A stretch of 11,519 bases of DNA from Candolleomyces eurysporus. Its lineage: Eukaryota > Basidiomycota > Agaricomycetes > Agaricales > Psathyrellaceae. The stretch covers positions 1-11,519 of the forward strand of contig JANBPK010000397.1 of assembly GCA_027579435.1 (NCBI GenBank), given 5' to 3'. Shown here in pieces: positions 1 through 8,541 of the stretch (position 1 is its first letter; each line of letters starts with the position of its first letter). The notes beneath the pieces were generated by a model. The model worked only from the letters and a program-made list of their open reading frames with translations. It was not told the origin of the DNA and did not search any database. The translations under genes were made by a program, and so were the position numbers.

Positions 1-473
1 GGGATCGGAGGAAGAGGATTGGCAGGGAGAGGTATGCCAGAGGCTTGAATAAAGAGACGATGAAGGACATCAAATGCTGAGAGACGAATGTAGCAGCAAG
101 GTGAAGGGTGGTGGTGCTGTGAACACGACGAGGGTTCTGGGCTGCGGCCTCGGACGACACGCGGTGTCCTGCTGGGGTATTTCTCGGTGCTTCTGCCGAG
201 TGGTCCAGAGTCTGTCGTATCTTCAAGAAGCCTGCTGGAGGCTTTGTATTTTTCGTGACCGTCGTCGTCGACCTCGCCGTGGTGGTATGGGAGGGAGTAA
301 GCGAGGAAGGCTGATTTTGGGATGCTCTGAGCACTGCTGCCGCAGCCGGAAGTTGAAATGGGTGATGATGATTGGCTTATATTTCCGTTCGGTCCGTCCT
401 CCCCAACGGTTTGGCTCTTTTTTCCACACTTCTCAGTAACTTCAATTTCACGAGCCACAGCGAGCAACCCCAT
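1..473 (-). CDS. Partial open frame off the left edge, unknown protein
   Basis: From an ATG at 473-471 the minus strand stays open for 157 codons to the window edge, beginning MGLLAVAREIEVTEKCGKK. The start has A at -3 and G at +4, a favourable fungal context. The predicted protein is rich in Ser, Pro and His and shows no domain, signal peptide or membrane segment that I recognise. The same frame is already open upstream of the ATG, back to a TAA near 561, so the true start could lie further right or follow an upstream exon. Two other frames are also fairly open here (minus from 376, plus 74-439), so openness alone is weak evidence. The ATG lies only 40 bp from the start of the divergent gene at 514, which is unusually tight and means one of the two starts may be wrong. 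Confidence 0.35.
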   Translation of the reverse strand, partial: MGLLAVAREIEVTEKCGKKSQTVGEDGPNGNISQSSSPISTSGCGSSAQSIPKSAFLAYSLPYHHGEVDDDGHEKYKASSRLLEDTTDSGPLGRSTEKYPSRTPRVVRGRSPEPSSCSQHHHPSPCCYIRLSAFDVLHRLFIQASGIPLPANPLPPI

Positions 474-513
474 AATCTTTGAAGAATAAGGACCTAGACG
501 TGCACGAATCCCT

Positions 514-1965
514 ATGTCGTCAAACGCAAATGAAGAGTCCGTGATGCCGCAACGCGGTACTTATTTTTCCTATAGAGTTGGAAACAACCTTTCCCCTCAT
601 TTTCGTTATTGTCAGGTCGGAGTACTGTTGCTAAACGATTAGCCTCATCGTCGTCCTCGTCGCCATCCTTGTCGAGGCCTCGCTCAAGCACCAAACCTCC
701 CGACAATGCTCCCGCGGAACAGACACCTGTCATGCCATATACTGGCAGCCCATCAGGATCGCGACACGCGATTGAATCGAGGACGAGCGTTGTAGAGCAT
801 CAAGCTAGCCATCCTACCGTTGTAGCAAACCAGTCGGATGAGATGAAGACGCAGCCTGAAGGCAGTCCCTCCGTTCCTTTGCCTGAAAGCCACGCTGCTA
901 CCACTCCTGTAAGTCCAAACTCGACCAAGTGTGTCCTCGAGGCAATTCAGTGAACACCATACTCTCCAATACCAGAACACACAAGCAAATGAAGCTCCCT
1001 CGGAAACCCCTGACCCCACCCAGCCTCCTGCTTCAATGGATGCAAAAGTGCAAGAGGTTGCGGAATTATTCTTCATGTCTTCCACTCTCGATGCCTGCTT
1101 CAAAATGCCCTCGCAGTTCTCCTCCGCGTCCGGATCCGACGGGGTAGTACTCGCAGCATCAGAGCACGGCGAGGGCAGCTCCGACGAACTTGCAGACTCG
1201 GAGAAGGAGGATTCCGGAGCAGTCACGGGTCCTGAAGACGAAGATTCAGAGCAGCTAGACGAGGATGAGGAAGATGATGTAGACCCGGATTTCGAATTCG
1301 TCAAGAATGCTCCGCTTATCATGCAGAGATTCCATGCGCATGGAGAGGTCTCTGAACGCGTCGAGGCTGAGGCTCTTAAACTTGCTTTGCATGGCACGGC
1401 CAGTCGAACTTCGACTGGTGCACGTCGGAATGAGCTTGGTGCCAGCGTTCGTGACGATGACGATGATGAAAGGGATGACGACGACGACGACGAACGCAAA
1501 GATAAGGGCGAGGAGGGGGCAGAGGAAGAGGAAGACGACGAGGACGCGCTTTTGCAAGTATACCATGACATGCTTGACAAACTTGGTATGTAACCTCCTA
1601 CCTCCAATCTCCCCTCTATACCATTCCGACGAATGCATACACATACAGATAAACTCCACACCGAAGCTCTAGAACTTGAACAGTCCATCATAGAATTGAC
1701 CAAAGCGTCTCTTTCGTCGCTATCCGACCCACCACCATCCAACGAACGGGAAGGCCACGACCGAGCTAACGACGACCCCGCCGACGAACCCTCGACGACT
1801 CAACGAAAACAATCTCCACGCTCCCAGATCGTCGGTGTAATCGCCGCCTGCCTGCCCGTTATCCGAGCCCGCAAATCGAACCTTTTAATGGCTCAAGAGC
1901 TCATCGACAGTGCGTTGGAGAATCTTAGTATAAGCCTTCGGATGGAGAGTCTTGGACTCGAGTAG
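514..1965 (+). CDS. Acidic low-complexity protein of unknown function, four exons
   Basis: Proposed exons are 514-556, 616-908, 976-1585 and 1649-1965 (420 aa, stop TAG). Introns are 59, 67 and 63 nt, with donors GTACTT, GTAAGT and GTATGT and acceptors CAG; all phases close. Residues 1-140 are Ser/Pro/Thr-rich and probably disordered. Residues about 181-218 and 273-304 are strongly acidic, the second with runs of up to six Asp mixed with Glu and Lys. Residues about 305-335 form a predicted helix or short coiled coil (beginning LLQVYHDMLDKL), made by joining exons 3 and 4. The last 47 residues form a conserved-looking helical tail containing IVGVIAACLPVIRARKSN. There is no signal peptide. I do not recognise the family; acidic tails of this kind occur in nuclear and chaperone-like proteins, but that is only a guess. 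The weakest part is exon 1, whose start context is poor (CCT before ATG). An ATG at 731 inside exon 2 is an alternative. Confidence 0.6.
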
Positions 1966-2124
1966 ATGATAGCTTATATTATCTCAGGTTGCTTGCTTGA
2001 CATAATCTTGGACTCTAGTATGCTGATGGATGGACCACTTGTACATATTCACACTCATCTTGGAAACGATACCCCAATGCCAATACTACCGAGCTTCTTG
2101 GTTATCAAAACCGTTTAGGATTCT

Positions 2125-4653
2125 TCACTTCTCCTTTTCTTCCAACCCCAAGTTCTGGACCTCCGTCTCCACACTTTGATGGGCCCTCTTATCCCTGGCC
2201 CACCTCCCCGCATCCCTCCTCCCTTTCTCCACATCTACTCCGAACCAAATGATGATGGAAGCAGCTACGCACAGTGCGAAGAGGAAGGGGAAGCCGTACC
2301 AGTTGTTTCCATGTGATTTGTCGATGATGGTTTGGATGACGTTGGGCCCTATCATCGACGAGGCTCGGTTCGAGAGGCCGAAGAGGCCGAAGAACTAGAA
2401 GTCCATGGAGGTCAATGTAAATTATGCACCAAGGAAGAGGGCAGAAGGTACCATGTTATCAAACCCAGGAGGCGTAAGTTCTGCCATCATCGTTTGAGAG
2501 AACGCGTAATAGGGTGCTTGGAAGAGGCCGAATACGACGTTGTAGGCCCTAAGATGCGAGCCGATCAGTCACTCCTTTTATTCTTTACTTGAAGCTAAGA
2601 AGAATGGAGCGTACCAGAATTCCCATTCTTTGTGGAATCTTCAATGAACGGAGGCATTGTTTATATAGTGTTAGGTGATAGACGGGAGGCCGACGCACCC
2701 AAACCGCTCCGTCCAAATCCCAATCATTCCCCAGAGTGGGATGAGCATGGTCACCACATTTGTTACGACAAACTACACCGATTCCACACAACCACTCAGC
2801 TGAGTTCTGTCTTTAGAAAAACGGGGATTGAACTTACCATCCGCTTCGTACTGATCTTCCAATACTTTTGGATATACCAGAATCCCAACGTACTCATCGA
2901 AGAAGTGATAGCCTGAGCCAGCCCAAGATAAGTATTTTGCAAGAAGCTGAATGAGAATTTATCGTTTTGGCAAATGGCGACTAGGGTGCCTGTTGTGTTG
3001 AGGCCCTATACCACACGATATGATGCGAAAATTTAGAGAGTGAATAACGCGAAGCTTGGAGATTGAGACCTACGTCAGCGAGTAAGAAGAACCCGAAAAG
3101 GTGAGTGAACGTGTTGGGTAACTGCTTGTACTGCTTGCAAGCCGTCCAGATCTTGATACCCACATTTGGTTATCGGAGTTCCCGTTTTGGAATTGAGAGG
3201 GAAGGCCTCGTGAGTGCCCGCAACTGGAGATCAGTTGGAAGATACGGCGCACCTGCTTCCATCCAATCGTAAGATAATTGTGGCCCTCAGGAACTGGAGG
3301 ACCTGGACGAGGTTGCTGGAAGATGACTGTGGTTACCATGAGGGAATAGGGCTAAGTAAACACCATAGAGGAGAGAAATAGAAATTAGTGACGCACACCA
3401 CCAGATCCCAGTGAGAACCCAGTACGAGTTTACTCTGCAGAGAGAAAATTCATTAAGAGGTGACCTTGTGGTGGAGTTTTATGGCTACCCACAGGACTAA
3501 GACGTAGTTATTGACGCGTGGATTACCCTTCAACGGAAGTAACAGCGTCAAATTGAGGCAGAGCGTAGCAATGTATCCGATGTTACTGTGTGTCTTAAGT
3601 TCGATGGGACGAGACCCATAAGTACAACCAGCTCTCCAAAATGATACACCAGAACTTACCGTGCTAATGTTGCTAATCCTGTTCTTCTCCAAGCTTTCTT
3701 CTAGCTCGTATTCTTCTTTCGTTATCTCCCCTTCCTCGTACTGTTCTAAAACAGCACGAGTATGCCCGGTGTTTCTCGCAAGTCGCGGAAATATGGCAGC
3801 GTAGAAGACCAAGGTGGCTCCGTATGATATGTACCCGATCATGAATAGTGCCATGGCGAGCCCCCATCGTGAAGGATCTATTGCATTTCAAGAATGAGCC
3901 TCCATACCGTGAAAAGGGAAACACAGTTTTACTTATAAGGCTCATACTAGCATACTGAGCAGCCCAGCAAATGCACGTTACGACGAGAAGGAGCCACCTC
4001 CCGAATGAGCCGTAATCTGCGGCGGATCCAATTGTCGTAAATATCAGTGTCATAACCTGCACAAAGTCTTCTGCTTAAGTGTTCGTATCCATGTAATAGC
4101 AGATAGGAGCTTACAGCAAAACTGAGCCCGTTCGCAATCAACACGATGCTCGAGACTGCTTTGACACCCCCAGCCCATGGTAAGACGCACTGTCCTGACG
4201 AGTCAGGTGCTTGACAGGAGGAACCTGGGCCTTTGAGGGGATCGTATCCCGCTGCGGTGGCTAGGGATTGGAAAAGGGTCATGGAGAACCCGAGAGGACC
4301 GACACCCTGAATCAACACAAAATCAGCCCAAATATGCAGTAGCATGGGGAAGACACTACGTTATCGCCGTTGTAGTATACTGTTGACAGGCCCAAGACAT
4401 AAGTATATATTTGCTTATGAGAATGAAAGGACTGACAATAGTAGCTCCATAGCTCTCTCCTCGTCACGATCGGCTCATCCTTCTCTGGTAAAACGTTTGG
4501 CTGCAAGTCCCCAAGCTGTGTATCCTCAGGATTATCAGTGTTTATCTTTGCAGAATTGCTGGAGACACCGTCGAAGTGTGCCATTGAGTTTGATTCAGGC
4601 TCATACGCGAGCTGTGCTATCTCTGCGCCTTTGGAGGATGGGAGAGAGGCCAT
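2125..4653 (-). CDS. ATG22: Atg22-like vacuolar amino-acid transporter, 14 exons
   Basis: Exons in gene order: 4653-4437, 4379-4360, 4306-4115, 4056-3933, 3877-3660, 3593-3493, 3434-3397, 3326-3253, 3151-3074, 3005-2838, 2772-2699, 2638-2615, 2548-2452, 2394-2125; 564 aa, stop TGA. The family is an MFS-fold vacuolar permease that exports amino acids released by autophagy. Visible family patterns include RRELWSYYLYYNGDNGVGPL (about 68-84), FTTIGSAADYG (about 149-159), SRWGLAMALFMIGYISYGAT (188-207), EKNRISNIST then HSNIGY (248-264), FQQPRPGPP (306-314), ADGLNTTGTL (353-362), QAPYYAFSQTMMAEL (453-467) and SNRASSMIGPNVI (483-495). Repeated hydrophobic stretches fit about 12 membrane segments, and length is normal for the family. 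The ATG at 4653 is chosen because no earlier in-frame ATG exists; the first 60 residues are hydrophilic and likely cytosolic. No frameshift or internal stop was found. The gene converges on 514-1965 with 159 bp between stops. Basidiomycetes can carry several Atg22 paralogues, so orthology to yeast Atg22 is inference. Confidence 0.94.
2615..2638 (-). other. 24-nt microexon of the Atg22-like gene
   Basis: Exon 12 contributes FHKEWEF plus parts of the flanking Gly and Trp codons, between a 60-nt and a 66-nt intron. Its reading matches the Atg22 family pattern ending in EFWAYNVVFGLFQ, which is only restored when this exon is included. Exon 2 (4379-4360, 20 nt, LYYNGDN) is similarly small. Confidence 0.88.
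3594..3659 (-). other. Atg22 intron 5: 66 nt, multiple of three, no stop
   Basis: The intron starts GTAAGT and ends TTAAG. It is 22 codons long, in frame and without stops, so the unspliced transcript stays open. Removing it joins ISNIST to THSNIGY, as in the family. A second AG seven bases downstream (CACACAG) would shift the frame and give an immediate TAA, so the weaker AAG acceptor is the one that fits. Confidence 0.75.
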
Positions 4654-5142
4654 GAGAGTCAAAAACGGAGCCTCGACCTTAACTATACCTCACTGTACGT
4701 ACAAAGTTCGACTAGAAGCCAGCATATTAACAGTAATGATAGCCTTCTCTCGGTCTTCTCTGACCTTATGCTAGTAGCCATCTTACTTATCAGCAGTTAG
4801 CGTTGTGGCTCTCGCCGGGAAGCATCATGATGTACGGTTAAAAATAGTTTGGTGCTCTTGCCATGCGGATTCGTTACGGTAAGGCAAAGCATTGTGTCTG
4901 ATGTCCTGGATTTGGGAGAAATGTGAAATTAAAAACAGCTTGTGAAGCTAGAGACAGAAGGAAGGACATGACGAGAAAAACGAAACAAGCGCCGCCCCTA
5001 TTTGAAGAATTGATATGCGACGCGTGACGCGCCTGATCCACAAATGCCCCTATCTTTTGACGCACGGATAGCGTTAGTTGCCTGCAGTCCACCTGATCCA
5101 CGGTTGCGTCAACTAGGCTTTGAATGGCGGGTCAGGGAAAAC
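4654..5142. other. Intergenic: Atg22 promoter and AA9-A 3' flank
   Basis: No convincing gene was found in these 489 bp. The right part (about 5070-5115, read on the minus strand) resembles the 3' flanks of the other two AA9 genes. A minus-strand open frame at 5101-4874 (75 codons) lacks a recognisable product and is probably chance. The left end must contain the Atg22 promoter; no clear TATA box was identified. Confidence 0.6.
5057..5112. repeat. Inverted repeat TTGACGCA / TGCGTCAA, 3' of AA9-A
   Basis: TTGACGCA at 5057-5064 is matched in inverted orientation by TGCGTCAA at 5105-5112, with about 40 bp between. The 8-mer also occurs at 6552-6559, 6681-6688 and 8500-8507, all in AA9 intergenic DNA. 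It could be a bZIP-like site or just a duplicated flank; function is unknown. Confidence 0.4.
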
Positions 5143-6427
5143 TTACACTTCGGGTCCAGGAATAGTATATGGCTTGGACTGTTGGCAAGGCCTCAGAGGG
5201 TTTCTGTTTAGGATGGACTCGGAATAGAGTACGAACCGCATCGTCTGGAATACGAGGGAGACTGATTAGAAGGCCATTAGAGCTCTAGGGTACTGTCTTA
5301 GATCACTCACCATTCCACACGTCGTAAATTACACCTTGTAAGGTCAAGCGTTTTGAGTAATGGCTCCTTCGGGTGGATAAGCGTAAAACACACCTGGAGT
5401 CTCGGGTGTATACTCTCCTGGGAACGAAACAAAGGATGTTGGGAATGCTGTACCATTCCCCGTAACTTCGACCTGAAGGCAGACAGGATACGACTGAAAT
5501 CCTGGATACTTGTCCGCTAATCGACGGGTGGCGTGCATTTCAGTATTTGATTTTTCATTCCAAGGGGATCAAGAACCCACCAAAGTGAAGAGCAATCCTA
5601 ACATCGACGATATATGTCAGCTCGAAGGACGTCAAGAAAAGCATCATTGCTTCGCATACCATTCATGCCGTATCAAATATTGTCCTGGTAGAAGTTGATG
5701 AGGGATACGGAAGGTGTATGTTCCGTTCAATTTTTCAAACATTTCTCGAGCGGCCCATTTTCCGTCCTCGGATTTACCATCGTGGTGCACCTTGAACCAC
5801 ACTGCACTGATTCAACGAAATGAATTAGAAGGTGAAGAAGAGACTTCTGATGGCACTCACTCTGTGCCCGGTGACCATTCCGTAACATGCACGTCGGAGA
5901 GAGCCCTCGCCATATAGGTGACCAGAGGACCCTTATGGTTATCGCCAGCATGGTTGAGCCACTTCAGCTGCACCGTGTCACCAGCGGCGACAGTGGCGAC
6001 AAGAGGCGCGGGCTCGGTAAAATAGTTACTCGCCGTGTCTCCGTTGCACTGCAGGCTGAGGCTTGTCAGCTAGACTTCAAGGAGGGTGAGCTTTGACCAA
6101 CTCTATTAGATTCAAGTCCTCGATAGGAGCTAGGTGATGTCAATGCTTTAAGCATCGGCTACGGAGGTAAATAGACATACCGATGCCAGGTATTTTCCGT
6201 ATAATTCGCTGCGGAGGGGGCTCCCACCACCTGCATAGACATTATTCCAGTAGCTGGAGTTTAATAGAAATCACATACGAGTCTACGAAGGGATTGTAAC
6301 CTGGCCAGATTTCAGAGCCTAACACAACTTCTCGAACATAACCATGAGCAGAGACGCTTGAAACCTCTATGAACGCCGCAATAGCAACTGAGAGGAGAGA
6401 AACCGAGGAGAGCTTCCTAGGTGACAT
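5143..6427 (-). CDS. AA9 lytic polysaccharide monooxygenase A, secreted
   Basis: This is a copper enzyme that oxidatively cleaves cellulose or related glucans outside the cell. Exons: 6427-6279, 6230-6181, 6129-6102, 6055-5861, 5806-5660, 5597-5581, 5516-5394, 5334-5311, 5244-5237, 5178-5143; 258 aa. Residues 1-27 form a signal peptide ending SSVSA, so His28 becomes the N-terminal copper ligand (HGYVREVVLGS). Then come PPPQRIIRKIPG (54-65), Cys79 in LQCNG, His116 (second copper ligand, NHKGP), His188 in IRHEW, Gln203 and axial Tyr205 in QSYPVC, and Cys208, expected to pair with Cys79. The C-terminus is YTIPGPEV, with no linker or CBM1, so it is a single-domain enzyme. NGT at about 169-171 is a possible N-glycosylation site. 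Introns are 46-66 nt. It is the most diverged of the three tandem copies, for example NHKGP against SHKGP or SHRGP. Substrate and C1/C4 regioselectivity cannot be read from sequence alone. Confidence 0.93.
5237..5244 (-). other. 8-nt microexon in AA9-A
   Basis: Reads ACGATGCG between a 66-nt and a 58-nt intron (upstream acceptor CCAG, downstream donor GTTCGT). It codes part of Asp245, Asp246 and Ala247. Without it, exon 8 would join exon 10 out of frame and the YTIPGPEV end would be lost. The same exon is present in copies B and C. Confidence 0.82.
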
Positions 6428-6718
6428 CACACAGAACACTGTCAATGAAGGCACTCAGCGACTCTGATACTCTTTCTATATAGCCAAGTTTATCCGACGA
6501 GAAGCCTTACAAGTCCGCCGGGTTTTCACCAGAGATGAGTCGCAAAATGAATTGACGCAATCTGTATTTCGGGATCAGAACACGAACGGAAGTATCGACC
6601 CGGTACCGGTAGCGCTTCGAGATAGGATAATCCATGATTTCTCGCCGTGCTAGTCGCCTCCCGTCCACCTTCATTGAAACTGCGTCAATCCAAAGTTCAC
6701 GCATATAAGGCTATGTGC
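6428..6718 (-). promoter_or_regulatory. AA9-A promoter / AA9-B 3' flank
   Basis: This 291-bp interval separates the start of AA9-A from the stop of AA9-B. A TATA-like CTATATAG lies at 6476-6483, about 50 bp before the A start codon. The shared blocks TTTATCCGA (6489-6497) and GCCGGGTTTTCACCAG (6517-6532), plus-strand reading, are found upstream of all three AA9 genes. GCTAGTCGCCTCCCGTCCA at 6649-6667 belongs to the B 3' flank and recurs identically downstream of C. TTGACGCA sites lie at 6552 and (inverted) 6681. Confidence 0.6.
6517..6532 (-). promoter_or_regulatory. 16-bp promoter block upstream of AA9-A
   Basis: The gene-strand reading is CTGGTGAAAACCCGGC, 90 bp from the start codon. The identical 16 bases occur at 8106-8121 and 9937-9952, 97 and 103 bp from the B and C starts. 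In this copy the surrounding DNA has diverged more than in B and C, so survival of this core suggests function. The binding factor is unknown. Confidence 0.5.
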
Positions 6719-8009
6719 TCACACTTCAGGACCCGGGATCGGGTACGGTCGAGACTGTCCACGCGTTAGACAGGCCGTTGGGAAGAACAGTTTAGGATAC
6801 GAACCGCGATATCTGTAAGATCCGTTAGCAACCCGTCAAAGTTCCAAGTCGCTCTCGTCACTCACCGTTCCATACGTCGTATATTATACCTTTTCCGTCA
6901 ATTGTTAGAGCGTGCAGCCTTTCAATCGAACGGGCAGGGTTATCATACCTGGGGTGTCTGCGGTGTAGGCTCCAGGGAACGAGACAAATGATGTTGGGAA
7001 TGCTGCACCATTTCCAGTAACCTCAACCTGTACACAGACAGGATAGAGTTGTGCTCCTGGATACTGTTCCGCTGAAGGGATATTGCTAACTAGCACCGCA
7101 TTATAACAACTAAAACCTGTAGGAAGCGTACCAAAATGAAGGGCAATCCTGATATGACAAACGCGGTCAGTTTTTTTTTAGCTCGTGACAGAGAGAAGAA
7201 ACACACCACTCATGGCGTATCAAGTATTGTCCCGGAAGAAGATTAGGAGGAATCCTAAAGGTGTAAGTTCCATTTTTCTTCTCAAATGTCTCCGTGGCGG
7301 CCCATTTCCCGTCCTCCGATTTACCTTCGTGGTGCACCTTGAACCAGACCGCTCTGGAAATTTTAACAACGTAATCCGAACCGTTGCAGGAGCTAACGAA
7401 GTGCTTACTCATTCCCTGGCATCCACTTCCGAATATCCACATCGGGTGGTGCCCTTGCCATGTAAGTGATCAAGGGACCCTTATGACTGTCGCCAGCGTA
7501 GTTTATCCATGTCAGTTGCACCGTGTCTCCAGCGGCAACGGGTCCGACAAGCGCCGCTGGTTCGGTGAAGTAGTTGGTCGACGACTCTCCGTTGCATTGG
7601 AGGCTGCAAATAATTATCTCGTTAAACTTGAGTTAATTCAAAGCATATCTCCACCGACTCAATCAGGGTCAAGTTCTCGATAGGAGCTGTACGACAACAT
7701 GAGTTTTTTGATTCAGCGCCCGTGTCCACACTGAATGAAAAGGCGCACATATCCCTGGGACCTTCCGTATCAATCGTTCCGGAGGCGGCTCCCACCATCT
7801 ACGTCGAGGGCGTCCCAGTAGCTGGAGTGGGCAACTGAAGTGACCACAGAGACATACGAGTCCACAAAGGGATGGTATCCGGGCCAGACGACAGAGCCCA
7901 AAACTACTTCACGAACAAAGCCATGGCCAGAGACAGATCTTATGCAAGCGAGCTGGACAACCGCGATGAAGAAGAGGCAGGAGGAGGCCCAAGGCATCCG
8001 AGGCATCAT
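6719..8009 (-). CDS. AA9 lytic polysaccharide monooxygenase B, secreted
   Basis: Second copy of the array. Exons: 8009-7858, 7798-7749, 7686-7659, 7603-7409, 7353-7207, 7148-7132, 7071-6949, 6889-6866, 6812-6805, 6754-6719; 259 aa, stop TGA. The signal peptide is residues 1-28 (MMPRMPWASSCLFF onwards, ending SVSG), leaving His29 as the mature N-terminus (HGFVREVVLGS). Other expected residues are present: His117 (SHKGP), His189 (IRHEW), Gln204 and Tyr206 (QLYPVC), and the Cys80/Cys209 pair. NGT at about 170-172 may be glycosylated, and there is no CBM. Introns are 50-62 nt. The start at 8009 is chosen because it aligns with the double ATG of copy C and gives a normal signal peptide. An in-frame ATG at 8057 would add 16 residues and bury the signal sequence. 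B resembles C more than A. Confidence 0.93.
6805..6812 (-). other. 8-nt microexon in AA9-B
   Basis: Reads ATATCGCG between a 53-nt and a 50-nt intron (acceptor ACAG upstream, donor GTTCGT downstream), coding part of Asp plus Ile-Ala. It is needed to keep the RPYPIPGPEV end in frame. Confidence 0.82.
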
Positions 8010-8541
8010 GAATAGACGGTGCGTCGATGAGACGAAGTCCAAGAAGTTGGAGAGCATGTCAGCCCATGATCTATAGGTCTCCAGTTTATCCGAAAGAGGG
8101 TTCTTGCCGGGTTTTCACCAGCATTGAAACGCGAAATTGGCGCAAATTCAGAAAACTTATCAAAGCCAATCAGAATCTTCGATTGGCCGAAGAGAAGATG
8201 ATTGTTCCTTTGGTAGTCGTAAGGCCCATGAAGTGGCGAAGGTGGATGACAAGAGGAAAGAGACGCGTGAGAATGAACTGCTTGTTCACGGTTCCGCTGG
8301 TTACGAAGGTTCGTCTTGTTTAGGATGACCACGAAGGTAGTATGCATTATCCTTAGGCTACCTTAATCTCGTCTCTATAGACTTGGTTTGCAGCTCATTA
8401 TCAGCGCATGGTCCGAAGCCATTGAATTGAAAAGTGCTTCAAGTGATCCATGTTTTCCATATTGACGATGCTAGTCGCCTCCCGTCCAACTTTACAAACT
8501 GCGTCAATATAAGGCCTACATATATTAGAAACTGAGGGCGC
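8010..8541 (-). promoter_or_regulatory. AA9-B promoter and AA9-C 3' flank
   Basis: No gene was found in this 532-bp interval. Near the B start are a TATA-like CTATAG (8071-8076), TTTATCCGA (8085-8093) and GCCGGGTTTTCACCAG (8106-8121). An ATG at 8067-8065 opens a two-codon frame (Met-Gly-stop) and would be a uORF if transcription starts upstream of it. The stretch about 8341-8395 matches about 10201-10258 in patches (shared TATGCATTA, AGACTTGG), the counterpart upstream of C. GCTAGTCGCCTCCCGTCCA at 8470-8488 and TGCGTCAA at 8500-8507 belong to the 3' flank of C. Confidence 0.6.
8106..8121 (-). promoter_or_regulatory. 16-bp promoter block upstream of AA9-B
   Basis: Identical to the blocks upstream of A and C. 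It is embedded in a longer stretch, about 8081-8137, that is nearly identical to about 9913-9967 upstream of C (shared CCAGTTTATCCGAA and CATTGAAACGCGAAA). Confidence 0.5.

Noticed and set aside
74..439. Plus-strand open frame of 121 codons
   Set aside because: Composition rich in Cys, Arg and Trp looks like a shadow of the opposite strand; no splice or domain support.
753..1742. Long minus-strand open frame (329 codons), very Ser-rich
   Set aside because: It lies antisense to the acidic gene; its Ser runs are the complement of Asp/Glu codons, and the plus strand has consistent splice sites and phases.
2125..4653. Atg22 region as a broken pseudogene or several small genes
   Set aside because: All apparent breaks fall at GT..AG introns whose removal restores the family sequence continuously over 564 codons.
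4874..5101. Minus-strand open frame of 75 codons downstream of AA9-A
   Set aside because: No ATG-led product of recognisable type; part of it overlaps the duplicated 3' flank shared with B and C.
6055..6106. Alternative AA9-A intron 3 with donor after GAGTTG and acceptor CTAG
   Set aside because: Also in frame, but it adds residues absent from B and C; the GTTGGT..CAG intron matches the GTCGGT..CAG introns of both paralogues.
6507..6704. Minus-strand open frame between AA9-A and AA9-B
   Set aside because: Starts from a non-ATG codon, covers the shared promoter and 3' flank blocks, and is not conserved as protein in the matching region near C.
8027..8347. Open frames on both strands upstream of AA9-B
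   Set aside because: They cover the promoter blocks shared with A and C; equivalents upstream of C are interrupted.
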